Positions 11,720-20,366 are shown, counted from the stretch's first letter. The stretch: 59,749 nucleotides of DNA from Gemmatimonadota bacterium (GCA_028873815.1 JAPPNN010000037.1:1-59749), one strand, 5' to 3'. Numbers and translations are program-made. Notes: a model not told the origin generated them from the sequence alone.

Positions 11720-12131
11720 GACAAACGGGTGGCCGTCGGACAGCGCGCCGTCCCCGCCGCTCCCCGACCATCCCCGGCCGAACGCCCGCCGCCCTCCGGA
11801 TGTCTATCCAGACCGCTCGCTGTCCCAAACCGCCGGAACTTAGGCCGATCCTGCTATGGACGGGTTCTGAAATGGCGGCTTCGGCGACGTCCGGGACCGC
11901 CTGCCGGATGCCCGCCAGAAGCCGCAGGTGGCCCGCTGGCGCGCGAACGACGCTCGGCGACCCTTCGGCGTCGTCCCGACCCGACGTTTCGCGTCCTGGG
12001 GCCGCGCAGAAGGTCGGAAATCCGGGGTTAAATTTCAGGTGCGCGGACGTGGCGGGTCCTTCACCGGCCTCCGCCGTCACCCGCGCGATTCACATAAGCC
12101 GTTGCCGGAACTTCACCTGGAGGATCACGAC

Positions 12132-12815
12132 ATGAACACCGTCCAACTCGGAGAGCGGATCGCCGAACTCGCCGCCCGGATCAACATCGCCACCCACGAG
12201 ATGCTCACCCTCGTCGCCGAGTTCGACCGCCGCGAGGGGTGGGCCGACGCCTTCGACTCCTGCGCCGAGTGGCTCGCCTGGAGGACCGGGCGCGCCCTCG
12301 CCACCTGCCGCGAGAACGTCCGGGTCGCCCATGCGCTCGAGGACCTACCGAAGACCTCGGTTGAGATGAAGGCCGGGCGGCTCTCCTACGCCAAGGCTCG
12401 GGCCATCACCCGGGTGGCGACGTCCGAGACCGAGGGCGAACTGCTCGACTACGCGCGGCGGGGCTCGGCCGCGGCGCTGGAGCGGAGAGTGCGGGGGGTG
12501 CGGCACCTGTCACGCGACGGCGAGATCGGGGCCGAAGAGGCCCGGCACCGGGCCCGGGCGTTCTCGGTCTTCATCGACGCCGACGGGACGTACGTGGTGC
12601 GGGGTCGGCTCGAGCCCGAGGCCGGGGCCGTACTGATGCGGGCCGTCGAGGCCGCGAGCGACGCGCTGTACCGGGCCGAGGATGTGGACGCGCGGCCACG
12701 GAGCCGCCAGCGCAGGGCCGATGCGATCGGGCTGGTCGCCGAGCGGGCGCTGGCGGCGGGGCTGACCGACGCGGAAGCGACGCCGAGCGGCGGCACACGG
12801 GCCGAGCGGTACTAG
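12132..12815 (+). CDS. DUF222 (13E12 repeat family) N-terminal part of an interrupted HNH nuclease gene
   Basis: The 227-residue product starts at an ATG preceded by GGAGG. It matches the helical DUF222 domain of actinobacterial 13E12/HNH proteins: WLAWRTGRALATCRENVRVA, then LSYAKARAITRVAT and AALERRVRGVRHL. It stops with ...RAERY at a TAG (12813-12815), exactly where family members normally continue RYQVVVHVD. The following bases in the same frame encode VTVHTEMATL and the rest of the family. A single CAG-to-TAG change therefore explains the break. The intact protein would be 437 residues. Without the HNH domain this part should not cut DNA by itself. Either the gene is inactivated, or the two parts are made separately or by readthrough. 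Confidence 0.85.
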   Translation: MNTVQLGERIAELAARINIATHEMLTLVAEFDRREGWADAFDSCAEWLAWRTGRALATCRENVRVAHALEDLPKTSVEMKAGRLSYAKARAITRVATSETEGELLDYARRGSAAALERRVRGVRHLSRDGEIGAEEARHRARAFSVFIDADGTYVVRGRLEPEAGAVLMRAVEAASDALYRAEDVDARPRSRQRRADAIGLVAERALAAGLTDAEATPSGGTRAERY

Positions 12816-13445
12816 GTGACGGTGCACACGGAGATGGCCACGCTGGAGAAGGACGGCGAGGGGGGCCGGTCGGAACTCGACGGGGTGCGGGTGAGCGCCG
12901 AGACGTCGCGGCGCATGGCGTGCGATGCGTCGCTGGTCTCGATGCTGCACCGGGGGGGCAAGGTCGTCAGCGTGGGGCGGAAGACGCGGACGATCCCGCC
13001 GCACCTGCGCCGGGCGCTCGAGGAGCGGGACCGGGGCTGCCGGTACCCGGGCTGCGCAGGCCGGTTCACCGAGGCGCATCATGTCCGGCACTGGGCCGAC
13101 GGTGGGGAGACGAGTCTGGCCAACACGGTGCTGCTCTGTCGGCGGCATCACCGGCTCGTGCACGAGGGCCGGGTGCGGATGGCGCTCGACCGGCTCGGCC
13201 AGGCGGTGTTCTTCGCGCGCAGCGGGGTGGCGGTCGCGAGCGCCCCGCCGCTGCCGGAACCGAAGCTGCCCCTGCCGCCCCCGCCCGCGCTCGGGCCCGG
13301 TGAGATGTACAACGGGGCCGCGCGGCTGGTGGACTCGGCGATACCCTGGGAGATCGAGGCGGCGGTCAGGGAGGCCGTCGAGGCGGCGTGGGAGGTGAGC
13401 GAGCAGTCAGGCGCGGCTGTCGCGGCGCCGACGGCAGACCGATGA
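12816..13445 (+). CDS. HNH endonuclease C-terminal part, in frame after an amber stop
   Basis: The open frame resumes directly after the TAG; GTG codons at 12816 and 12822 could serve as starts. Up to 209 residues encode the end of DUF222 and then the HNH site: CRYPGCAGRF (first Cys pair), EAHHVRHWADGG (catalytic HH), TSLANTVLLCRRHHRLVHEG (Asn and final metal-binding Cys/His). All catalytic positions look intact, so nuclease potential remains if this part is translated. No Shine-Dalgarno sequence precedes the GTG; translation would depend on re-initiation at the TAGGTG junction or on suppression. A Pro-rich linker (LPLPPPP) and a helical tail follow. In mycobacteria related 13E12 genes lie in repeated elements used as prophage integration sites. 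Confidence 0.8.
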   Translation: MTVHTEMATLEKDGEGGRSELDGVRVSAETSRRMACDASLVSMLHRGGKVVSVGRKTRTIPPHLRRALEERDRGCRYPGCAGRFTEAHHVRHWADGGETSLANTVLLCRRHHRLVHEGRVRMALDRLGQAVFFARSGVAVASAPPLPEPKLPLPPPPALGPGEMYNGAARLVDSAIPWEIEAAVREAVEAAWEVSEQSGAAVAAPTADR

Positions 13446-13503
13446 GCCGGCCACGGACCCGAGGGCGCCCGGCCACAGCCCACCCAGCCTGCCCGAGTCC
13501 GCG

Positions 13504-13542
13504 CCCTCACGTTTCCGCGGCAAATCCAGGGACGCGGGCATG
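13504..13542 (-). repeat. Inverted copy C of the dispersed repeat
   Basis: Read on the minus strand, this segment runs CATGCCCGCGTCCCTGGATT followed by TGCCGCGGAAACGTG. It matches copy B at all but about four positions, with one extra base near its end. The interrupted DUF222-HNH gene is thus bracketed by copies in opposite orientation. Confidence 0.7.
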
Positions 13543-13549
13543 TCCGGAT

Positions 13550-13601
13550 GGGACAGCCCGGAGCAACGGGACAGCCGGAGCGTCGGGACAGCCGGAGCAA
13601 C
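13550..13601 (+). repeat. 17/18-bp tandem repeat, three units
   Basis: Units are GGGACAGCCCGGAGCAAC (13550-13567), GGGACAGCCGGAGCGTC (13568-13584) and GGGACAGCCGGAGCAAC (13585-13601). A partial fourth unit (GGACAGCCGG) is near 13623. The block abuts inverted repeat copy C in the gap between two genes. Confidence 0.75.
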
Positions 13602-13683
13602 GAAAACATCACGGGAGCAACCGGACAGCCGGTCGCAGGATTCACGGCCTGCCGCGGGCGACCGGCCTGTTCCCTGCCTCCGC

Positions 13684-15189
13684 CTACCAGCTCCAGGCCG
13701 GGTCCACCGCCTTCACCGCCAACCCCAGCGCTTCCAATTCGCGGTCGCGCCGGTCCGGCGCGTGGGCCGCGGGTGAGCGGTGGCTCTGTACCACCATGAC
13801 CAGGTCACGCGACGGAACGATGTAGGTGCTCTGGTTGCCGGCACCTGCCGCGTAGTATGCATCGAGCGGCAGGGTCGGTACCCGGTCGCCGCGGCCGCTC
13901 TCGTCGGGCGTATTCACCCAGAACTGTCCCCCGTAGACCGGCGGATCCCACGCGGGCGCCGGCGAACTCACGAATTCGACAAACTCCTCCGGCAGCAGCC
14001 GCTCGCCGTTCCACATCCCGCGCTGCAGGTAGAGCAGACCGAGCCGCGCCCAGTTCCGAGGCGTCCCGTAGTTGTACCCGGTCAGGATGAAGTTGCCGTG
14101 AACGTCCGTCTCCATGATGAACCGGCGGATCCCGATCTTGTCGAAGAGCGCCCGCTGGGGCCAGGACAGGTACTCCTCCCCAAGTTCGTTCTCGACGGTG
14201 CGCCGCACGATGTACCCGAGTGTCCACGGGTCCGAGTTGCGGTAACGGCCGACCGTGTTGGGCGGGAACTCGGGCTCCCGCGTCGTCGAGAACCTGAACA
14301 CGTCGATCGGCGCCTCATAACCCAGCCAGTGGTCCCACTGCCCCGGGACGAACGCCAACGCCATCTGTTCCGGGGTGGCTCCAGAGTTGGTGAAGCGGAG
14401 ACCGCTCGACATGCGAAGAAGGTCGGCGATCCGGATCACGGCGCGCGGATCGCCAGCGGAGTTCTGCCACTCCGGCACCGGTGCCGCCTGCCAGAGTTCG
14501 AGATGGCCCATCTGGATGAGACGGCCGATGAGCGTGGCCGTCATGCTCTTCCCCATCGACCAGCTCTCGAGCTGCGTGTCCTGGTGCACGCCGGGACCGT
14601 ACTGCTCGGCGATGAGGCGCCCGCGATGCACCACCACGAAAGCGGCGCGGTTGTCGCCGGGGGTGAGCATGACCCGCACCGCTTCCGCCAGCAACCCCGC
14701 ATCCACGTCGTCGGGAAGCGGTTCGTCAGGGAGAAGGTCGCCCATCGGCCACGGCGTGGTCGCCGCGTCGGGCAACGCGCTCACCACCTCGCGCGGCGTG
14801 AAGAACACGTTGTCGGTCCAGGGCGGCAGGATTACGCACCCCTGGTCGCCAAGGTGCCGCGCCCTGCCGGACGCCATGCCGGACGCGCCATCCCGCGACG
14901 CAGTCACGATGCGCCGCTCCTCGTCCACCTCGAAGACAAAGCGGCCGGCCTCATAATCGCTCACGTCGTCATCGGTGAGGAGAACGCTCTGTTGGAGCGC
15001 GTCGCCACGGTCGCGTTCCGAGACCCAGATGGCCGAGCAGAACCGCTTGGCGAAGCCGTTGAGCGCGAACTCCGGCGGCGGACCAGGAGACGCTCCGGCC
15101 GAGCCCACGCCGGGCGCGTCAGGTGCCTCGCAGGCAAAGCCGACCATGGCCAGGGTCGCAACTGTTCCGAGACTTGTGATCGTTTTCAC
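13684..15189 (-). CDS. Secreted serine hydrolase, beta-lactamase class C / penicillin-binding-protein fold
   Basis: A protein of 501 residues that starts at a GTG behind GGAGGA. The N-terminus has a lipoprotein-type signal ending MVGFAC (Cys20). An N-terminal domain of unknown type (about 40-160) precedes the beta-lactamase-like domain. That domain carries SMGK (Ser211-Lys214, the SxxK nucleophile motif) and YRN (Tyr316-Asn318, the YxN motif). The family includes class C beta-lactamases, DD-peptidases and esterases. This member is best called a serine hydrolase, because sequence alone cannot separate these roles. It diverges from the S9 peptidase gene; the shared 167-base gap must hold promoters for both. 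Confidence 0.88.
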   Translation of the reverse strand: MKTITSLGTVATLAMVGFACEAPDAPGVGSAGASPGPPPEFALNGFAKRFCSAIWVSERDRGDALQQSVLLTDDDVSDYEAGRFVFEVDEERRIVTASRDGASGMASGRARHLGDQGCVILPPWTDNVFFTPREVVSALPDAATTPWPMGDLLPDEPLPDDVDAGLLAEAVRVMLTPGDNRAAFVVVHRGRLIAEQYGPGVHQDTQLESWSMGKSMTATLIGRLIQMGHLELWQAAPVPEWQNSAGDPRAVIRIADLLRMSSGLRFTNSGATPEQMALAFVPGQWDHWLGYEAPIDVFRFSTTREPEFPPNTVGRYRNSDPWTLGYIVRRTVENELGEEYLSWPQRALFDKIGIRRFIMETDVHGNFILTGYNYGTPRNWARLGLLYLQRGMWNGERLLPEEFVEFVSSPAPAWDPPVYGGQFWVNTPDESGRGDRVPTLPLDAYYAAGAGNQSTYIVPSRDLVMVVQSHRSPAAHAPDRRDRELEALGLAVKAVDPAWSW

Positions 15190-15356
15190 TATGTTCCTCC
15201 GGTTTGCGCCGACGGCGGGCCGGAGGGCGCGGCACCCGACCAGAGCCGCGGGGCACCTCCGTCACCCGTTTGATTTCTGCGGTCGGGCCATCAACATTGG
15301 CATCCCACCCCGCCGTGAAGCCAGTCGGGATACCGCGAAGCCGAAGGAGGCCCTCG

Positions 15357-17381
15357 ATGCAACCCCCGCGCTCCCTCCTCATCCTCATCCCCCTCGCCCT
15401 CGCTCTGCCCACCGACACGTCCGCCCAGCAGCCCACCGGACTGCTCGACATGGATACCTACATGGAGATGGAATCGGTCGGCAACCCGCGCATCTCGCCG
15501 GATGGGAACCATATCCTGTTCACGCGCGGCAGCGTGGACAAGATGAACGACCGCAGCAAGAGCGAGCTGATGATCATGGACCTGTCCACGCGGCGGATCA
15601 GCGAGCTGGAGACCGGGAACTTCGAGGTGTCGTCGCCGATCTGGTCGCCCGACGGCACCAGGATCGCTTTCCTGTCCGACAAGAGCGGGACGAGCCAGAT
15701 CCACGTGATGTGGCTCGACACGCGCGAGACCAAGCAGCTGACGAACCTCGACCGTGCGCCCGGAGGGATCCGCTGGTCGCCCGACGGGACCAGGATCTCG
15801 TTCACGTCGTTCATCCCCGAGACGGGCTCGCCACTGCCGATCAAGATGCCGGCCTTCCCGAGGGGCGCGAACCTGGCCGCCCCCGCGGTGGTGGAGGACC
15901 GCATGGGCTGGCAGCGCGACGGGCGCGGATACACGCCCAAGGGGAACACCCAGATCTTCATCGTCGACGCGGAGCTGGGCGGCACTCCCCGCCAGATCAC
16001 CTCCGGCGAAAACTCCCACAACAACCCCCGCTGGGCGCCCGATGGCACGAGGCTCTACTTCAGCGCCGACCTGATCCCCGACGAGGGCTATGAGCGCGGC
16101 AACTCGGAAGTGCACGCCATCGATCTCGCGACCCTGGAGATCACCACGCTGACCGACCGGCTCGGCCCCGACAACGGCCCGAGCCCGTCGCCCGACGGCA
16201 GCATGATCGCCTACACCGGCTACGACCAGAACGAGAACTACAGCAACCTGTCGAACCTGTACCTGATGGACGCCGACGGCGGCAACAGCCGCATGATCGC
16301 CGGTAACCTCGCGAATTCCCCGAGCGGCGTGACCTGGGCGCCGGACGGTTCGGGGGTCTACTTCACGCTGGGCAAGGAGGGTTCGTCGAACCTCCACTTC
16401 GTGTCGACCGACGGAGAGATGGAGCAAGTCACCCACGGCGTCCACTACATCACGGGCGTTTCGATCGCCGACAACGGCCGGGTGGCGGCCACCAACTCGA
16501 CATTCTACAGGCCCAATTACCTGGTCACCTTCGACCTGGACGATGCGAGCGAACTCGAGACCCTGGTCGACTACAACGACGACATCCTGGCCGACATCAA
16601 GCTCGGCGAGGTCGAGGAGATCTGGACCGAGTCCTTCGACGGCTGGCCGGTGCAGGGCTGGCTCATGAAGCCGGCCAACTACGAGCCCGGCCAGAAGTAC
16701 CCGCTACTGCTGTGGATCCACGGCGGGCCGGTCGCGATGTACACCGTGCGCTGGAACTGGAACTGGCAGAACTTCGCGGCCGACGATTACGCGGTACTGT
16801 GGATGAACCCGCGCGGCAGCACCGGATACGGCCAGGATTTCATCAACGGCATCAATTACCTGTACCCCGGCAACGACTTTCACGACCTCATGGCCAGCGT
16901 GGACGCGGCCATCGACCGCGGCTTCATCGACGAGGACAACATGTTCGTCACCGGGAGCAGCGGGGGGGGCGTCCTCACGGCCTGGATCGTCGGCCACACG
17001 GATCGCTTCCGCGCCGCCGTGTCCCAGCGCCCGGTGATCAACTGGCACTCGTTCGTGGGCACTACCGACGGGTCGGGCTGGTACCGCCGCTTCCGCTCCT
17101 TCCCCTGGGAGGACCCGATGGAGTACGCCGAGCGGTCGCCGCTGCACTACGTCGGCAATGTGACCACGCCGACGATGCTGCTCTCGGGGGTCGAGGACCT
17201 GCGCACCCCGATGCCCCAGGCGGAGGAGTTCTACCGCGCGCTCAAGGTCCTCGGCCAGGAGACCCTGCACGTCAAGATCCCGGACGAGTATCACGGATCG
17301 CGCTCGGTATCGCACAGCATCATGACTCAGCTCTACCTGAAGGCCTGGTTCGACAAGTTCAGGGACAAACCGGTGGCGTAG
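15357..17381 (+). CDS. Secreted S9-family prolyl oligopeptidase-like peptidase
   Basis: A protein of 674 residues. The ATG is preceded by AAGGAGG and begins a signal peptide (LLILIPLALALPTDTSAQQ). Residues about 35-400 form a WD40-like/PD40 propeller (repeats such as SPDGTRIAFLSDKSG, WSPDGTRISF, WAPDGTRLYF). The alpha/beta-hydrolase domain (about 420-674) has the nucleophile Ser535 in GSSGGG, Asp614 in GVEDLRTP and His646 in EYHGSRS. The triad is therefore complete and correctly ordered. It likely cleaves oligopeptides outside the cytoplasm. It is first in an operon with a small NTF2-like lipoprotein (gap 22 bases) and a PA-domain M28 protein. Confidence 0.92.
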   Translation: MQPPRSLLILIPLALALPTDTSAQQPTGLLDMDTYMEMESVGNPRISPDGNHILFTRGSVDKMNDRSKSELMIMDLSTRRISELETGNFEVSSPIWSPDGTRIAFLSDKSGTSQIHVMWLDTRETKQLTNLDRAPGGIRWSPDGTRISFTSFIPETGSPLPIKMPAFPRGANLAAPAVVEDRMGWQRDGRGYTPKGNTQIFIVDAELGGTPRQITSGENSHNNPRWAPDGTRLYFSADLIPDEGYERGNSEVHAIDLATLEITTLTDRLGPDNGPSPSPDGSMIAYTGYDQNENYSNLSNLYLMDADGGNSRMIAGNLANSPSGVTWAPDGSGVYFTLGKEGSSNLHFVSTDGEMEQVTHGVHYITGVSIADNGRVAATNSTFYRPNYLVTFDLDDASELETLVDYNDDILADIKLGEVEEIWTESFDGWPVQGWLMKPANYEPGQKYPLLLWIHGGPVAMYTVRWNWNWQNFAADDYAVLWMNPRGSTGYGQDFINGINYLYPGNDFHDLMASVDAAIDRGFIDEDNMFVTGSSGGGVLTAWIVGHTDRFRAAVSQRPVINWHSFVGTTDGSGWYRRFRSFPWEDPMEYAERSPLHYVGNVTTPTMLLSGVEDLRTPMPQAEEFYRALKVLGQETLHVKIPDEYHGSRSVSHSIMTQLYLKAWFDKFRDKPVA

Positions 17382-17403
17382 GGCCACAGCGAAAGGAAGC
17401 ATC

Positions 17404-17904
17404 ATGACATTCCCCACCATGGCCATTGTGACTCTGGCCGTCCTCGCCGCAGCTTGCGCACCGCAGCCCGAGCCCGAAGCCGAGCCCATGGCCGACCCCG
17501 AGGAGGCCGCGGTCGTGGCCGCCGTCGAACAGCTCTTCGAGGCGATGCGCACCGGCGACAGTGAAATGGCAAGGGCCGTATTCCACCCCGACGCCCGCCT
17601 CGGCCGCGCCGGCGAGGACGGGATCAGCTTCCGGCCTGCCGACGGCTTCATCGAGATGATCGGCCAGCCCCGCGACGAGGTCTACGACGAGCCCGTCTGG
17701 GACTGGACTGTGCAGATCGACGGCCGCCTCGCCCAGATGTGGACCCGGTATGCGTTCTACCGCGACGAGGAGTTCTCCCACTGCGGCTGGGAGGGGTTCC
17801 AGCTCTACAAGGGAGAGACCGGCTGGCAGATCACCCAGCTCATCGACACGATGTACCGCGGCGAGGACTGCTGGTATCCGCCGGGACGGGAGCCTGCGGC
17901 GTGA
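17404..17904 (+). CDS. Small NTF2-like (SnoaL/DUF4440 type) lipoprotein
   Basis: A protein of 166 residues with a lipoprotein signal (ALAAACAPQPEPE, acylated Cys about 19) and an acidic Pro/Glu linker. A compact alpha+beta domain follows, with the usual NTF2-like opening EEAAVVAAVEQLFEAMRTGD and a closing strand block (AQMWTRYAFYRDEE, then QITQLIDTMY). No catalytic residues are obvious; such lipoproteins often bind small ligands. AAGGAAG precedes the ATG. The stop overlaps the following GTG start (GTGA), so it is coupled to the M28 gene. Confidence 0.8.
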   Translation: MTFPTMAIVTLAVLAAACAPQPEPEAEPMADPEEAAVVAAVEQLFEAMRTGDSEMARAVFHPDARLGRAGEDGISFRPADGFIEMIGQPRDEVYDEPVWDWTVQIDGRLAQMWTRYAFYRDEEFSHCGWEGFQLYKGETGWQITQLIDTMYRGEDCWYPPGREPAA

Positions 17905-19727
17905 GAAAAGGGCTCCCGGGCACCAATCCCGGCCTTTCGGGGGCGCTGGCCGTCCTGGTCCTGTCCGCGTGTGCGGCTCCCCAGGAGGCACCCACGACCG
18001 CAGAGGTCGACGCCCTCGCGCAGTCGGTCAAGGACGCGATCACCACCGACGCGCTCATGACGTTCTCCGCGGCAATCACCGAGCATGTGCGCCCCTCGGG
18101 CAGTCCCGGCGAGAACGCCGCGATCGACACCATCGTGGCCACGCTGGAAGCACACGGCGTTCCCGTCGTCGTGCACGAGCTCGATGCCTACGCCTCCGAC
18201 CCCGTGTCGGCCTCCGTGACCATCCCAGGCACCGATTTTGCGCCGGACGCGATCACGATGGCCTACTCGGCGGCGTCGGCCGGCACGGTCGGCGAGGTCG
18301 TGGACATGGGGACGCTCGCGGACCTGCCGCGGCTCGAGATCGGCACCGGCGAGCGCCTCGTGATCGAGAGCGAGGAGTTCGGCGCCGACCTGCCCGACCT
18401 CAGCGGCAAGGTGGCCATCGTCGACGGCCAGCCGCGCAACGTGCCGACCATCGCGATGGAGCGCATGGGCGCGGCGGCGGTCGTCTTCGTCAACCCCGAG
18501 GAGCGCCTCAACGAGCTGATCGTGACGTCGACCTGGGGCAGTCCGTCCCTGATGAACTACCACCGGTTGCCGACGATTCCCGTGGCGCAGTTCGCGCGCA
18601 GCGCCGGCGAGGAGTTGCGCGCCCGCATGGCGGCCGGACCGGTGCGGCTGCGTGTCGAGACCGAGGTCGCGACAGGGTGGAAGCGGATGCGGCTGGCCGT
18701 GGCCACGATCACGCCCGCCGGCGACGAGGACGCGCCGTATGTGGTGCTGGGCGGTCATATCGACGGGTGGCATCACGCCGCGACCGATGAGGCCGCCTCG
18801 AACGCGGCCATGCTGACGATGGCGCTGGCCTTCCACGATGTGCGCGACCAGTTGCGCCACGGCCTGGTGGTGGCCTGGTGGCCCGGGCACAGCAACGCGC
18901 GCTACGCGGGTTCGACATGGTTCGCCGACGAGTTCTTCACCGACCTGCGCACGCGCGGGCTCGCGTACATGAACATCGACGGGATCGGGCAGATCGATGC
19001 CAGGCGCTTCGGCGCCTCCGCGTCCGAGGCGTTCCAGCCCTTCGCCGTGCGCGTGGTGTCGGAGACTCAGGGCCAAGACATCTCTCCGACAAGGCCGGGC
19101 CGCAATTCGGACCAGGTCTTCAACGGCGTCGGGCTGCCGCTCCTTCAGTTCAACCACACGCGCCTCGCGGAAGACGGCGGCTACTGGTGGTGGCACACAA
19201 CCGAGGACACCTTCGACAAGATCGACCCCCATGTGCTCAAGACCGACACGGACATCTACGCGCACGCGCTGGCCGAGATGCTGGCCGGGGCGGTCTACCC
19301 GGTGAGCCTGAGCGCCCAGGTCGAGGCGCTGGCGGCGGCGATTGCGGCGCGCGAAGAGGCGGCAGGCGGGGCGCTGCAACTGCACGAGCACCTCGGCGAC
19401 CGGATCGCACGTTTACGCGGGGTCGCGGCCGATCTGGACGAGCGGGCCGGGGCGGGTACGATCGGGCCAGTGGATCAGGTGGCGTTTCTCCGGCCCCTGC
19501 ACCGCGTCATGTACGTGCCCCTGAACGACTACCACCCCGACCCGGGCGTCAGCCTGGGTCCCCTGCCCGGTCTGGCCCCGGCCCGAATCCTCGCCGAAGA
19601 GGAGGCCGGCAGCGACCGGCGCGGCTTTGCGCTGCCGGTGCTGGTGCGGGAGCGGAACCGCCTGATCGAAGCGGTGGACCAGGCGTTGGTTGTCGGCGGT
19701 TCGGTCAGAGGGGAGCCGGATCGGTAG
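17901..19727 (+). CDS. PA-domain M28-family peptidase homolog with altered active site, lipoprotein
   Basis: A protein of 608 residues. The GTG start overlaps the previous stop and begins a lipoprotein signal (ALAVLVLSACAAP). After a lead-in domain, a PA domain (about 130-250; LPDLSGKVAIVDG, AAAVVFVNPEE) is inserted before the M28 core. Metal-type residues are visible in GGHIDGWHHAATDEAAS and at the end in WHTTEDTFDKID. Where active M28 enzymes have the Glu-Glu pair (…GEE.G..GS), this protein reads WWPGHSNARYAGSTW. The catalytic general base is therefore missing or replaced. It may be a non-peptidase relative, as with transferrin receptors, or use another residue. It converges with vapC, overlapping it by 23 bases. 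Confidence 0.85.
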   Translation: MRKGLPGTNPGLSGALAVLVLSACAAPQEAPTTAEVDALAQSVKDAITTDALMTFSAAITEHVRPSGSPGENAAIDTIVATLEAHGVPVVVHELDAYASDPVSASVTIPGTDFAPDAITMAYSAASAGTVGEVVDMGTLADLPRLEIGTGERLVIESEEFGADLPDLSGKVAIVDGQPRNVPTIAMERMGAAAVVFVNPEERLNELIVTSTWGSPSLMNYHRLPTIPVAQFARSAGEELRARMAAGPVRLRVETEVATGWKRMRLAVATITPAGDEDAPYVVLGGHIDGWHHAATDEAASNAAMLTMALAFHDVRDQLRHGLVVAWWPGHSNARYAGSTWFADEFFTDLRTRGLAYMNIDGIGQIDARRFGASASEAFQPFAVRVVSETQGQDISPTRPGRNSDQVFNGVGLPLLQFNHTRLAEDGGYWWWHTTEDTFDKIDPHVLKTDTDIYAHALAEMLAGAVYPVSLSAQVEALAAAIAAREEAAGGALQLHEHLGDRIARLRGVAADLDERAGAGTIGPVDQVAFLRPLHRVMYVPLNDYHPDPGVSLGPLPGLAPARILAEEEAGSDRRGFALPVLVRERNRLIEAVDQALVVGGSVRGEPDR

Positions 19728-20142
19728 GCTTGCGGCCGCCCGACGGGATCCGCCCGGCGAGTTCCGGGAAATACGTGCGATAGAATCCGCGGTCGCGGGT
19801 GAGGAATCGTTCGGCGGCTGCGACGGCGTGCGCGCCGATCAGGAAGTCGGTGATGATGCGGTTGCGCTTTCCGCCCGCGCGGCGGTAGCGCAGCCAGCGC
19901 CGGCCCGCATCATATGCGATGGAAGCGTCAAGAGGATAGACGGTCACGTTCATCCGGCTCAGCGCATCGTCGAGTGCGGCCCGGTCCGGAAACGCGGGGG
20001 CGAGTTCCGCATACACGATGTCGCAGATCACGATCGCGCCCGCGTCATACGCGCTGCGGAGCCATTTCGCGGACCCAGGGCCAAAGGCCTCGTCAGGAAT
20101 GAAGACATCCAGCAGCACGCTGGTGGCCACGGCGGTGATCAT
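19705..20142 (-). CDS. vapC: PIN-domain RNase toxin of a VapBC pair
   Basis: A protein of 145 residues. The PIN-domain acidic residues are present: LLDVF near the N-terminus, YAELAPAF (Glu), ITDFLIGAHA (Asp) and LTRDRGFYRTYF (terminal Asp). The first motif reads VLLDVFIPDE rather than the common DTNVL. VapC toxins cleave RNA, often tRNA or rRNA, with Mg2+. The ATG overlaps the vapB stop by four bases (ATGA), giving the usual antitoxin-first coupling. The 3' end overlaps the convergent M28 gene by 23 bases. Confidence 0.87.
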   Translation of the reverse strand: MITAVATSVLLDVFIPDEAFGPGSAKWLRSAYDAGAIVICDIVYAELAPAFPDRAALDDALSRMNVTVYPLDASIAYDAGRRWLRYRRAGGKRNRIITDFLIGAHAVAAAERFLTRDRGFYRTYFPELAGRIPSGGRKPTDPAPL

Positions 20143-20366
20143 CTGCCGCGGATTTGCTCAAGATAGTCATCGGTGCTGGCCGGCAGTTCGCCGGCGTCGC
20201 GCTCAAGCACGCCGTAGACCCGGTCCACAGGATGGTCGACCGACCGCTTGCGGATGAGCAGGCCTCCATCGGCAGGCACGATCTCGACTTCGACGTTGTG
20301 TCTCATCCCGAAGCGGTCCCTCAGGCGCTTGGGGATCGTGATCTGGCCGCGTTCCGACACTCGCAT
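20139..20366 (-). CDS. vapB: AbrB-type VapB antitoxin
   Basis: A protein of 75 residues with a swapped-hairpin AbrB/MazE DNA-binding domain, beginning MRVSERGQITIPKRLRDRFG, and a short toxin-binding tail. An earlier in-frame ATG exists at 20378. However, the bases between the two ATGs contain GGAGGA, an excellent Shine-Dalgarno sequence for the ATG at 20366, and AbrB domains normally begin at that point. The gene precedes and overlaps vapC. VapB normally inhibits the toxin and represses the operon. Confidence 0.87.
   Translation of the reverse strand: MRVSERGQITIPKRLRDRFGMRHNVEVEIVPADGGLLIRKRSVDHPVDRVYGVLERDAGELPASTDDYLEQIRGR

Larger units (their letters stand above)
11337..12131 (+). other. 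Gene-poor intergenic region carrying two direct repeat copies
   Basis: This stretch of 795 bases has overlapping open frames in several phases, as expected from its GC content. None has a convincing ribosome binding site or recognisable domain. It holds two copies of a 52-bp repeat (11579-11630 and 11668-11719). It ends with the GGAGG ribosome binding site of the DUF222 gene at about 12119-12123. I see no RNA gene here. Confidence 0.6.

Noticed and set aside
11354..12080. Several overlapping open frames in the region before the DUF222 gene
   Set aside because: No frame has a ribosome binding site, domain or consistent coding character, and repeat copies A and B lie within them. Treated as non-coding.
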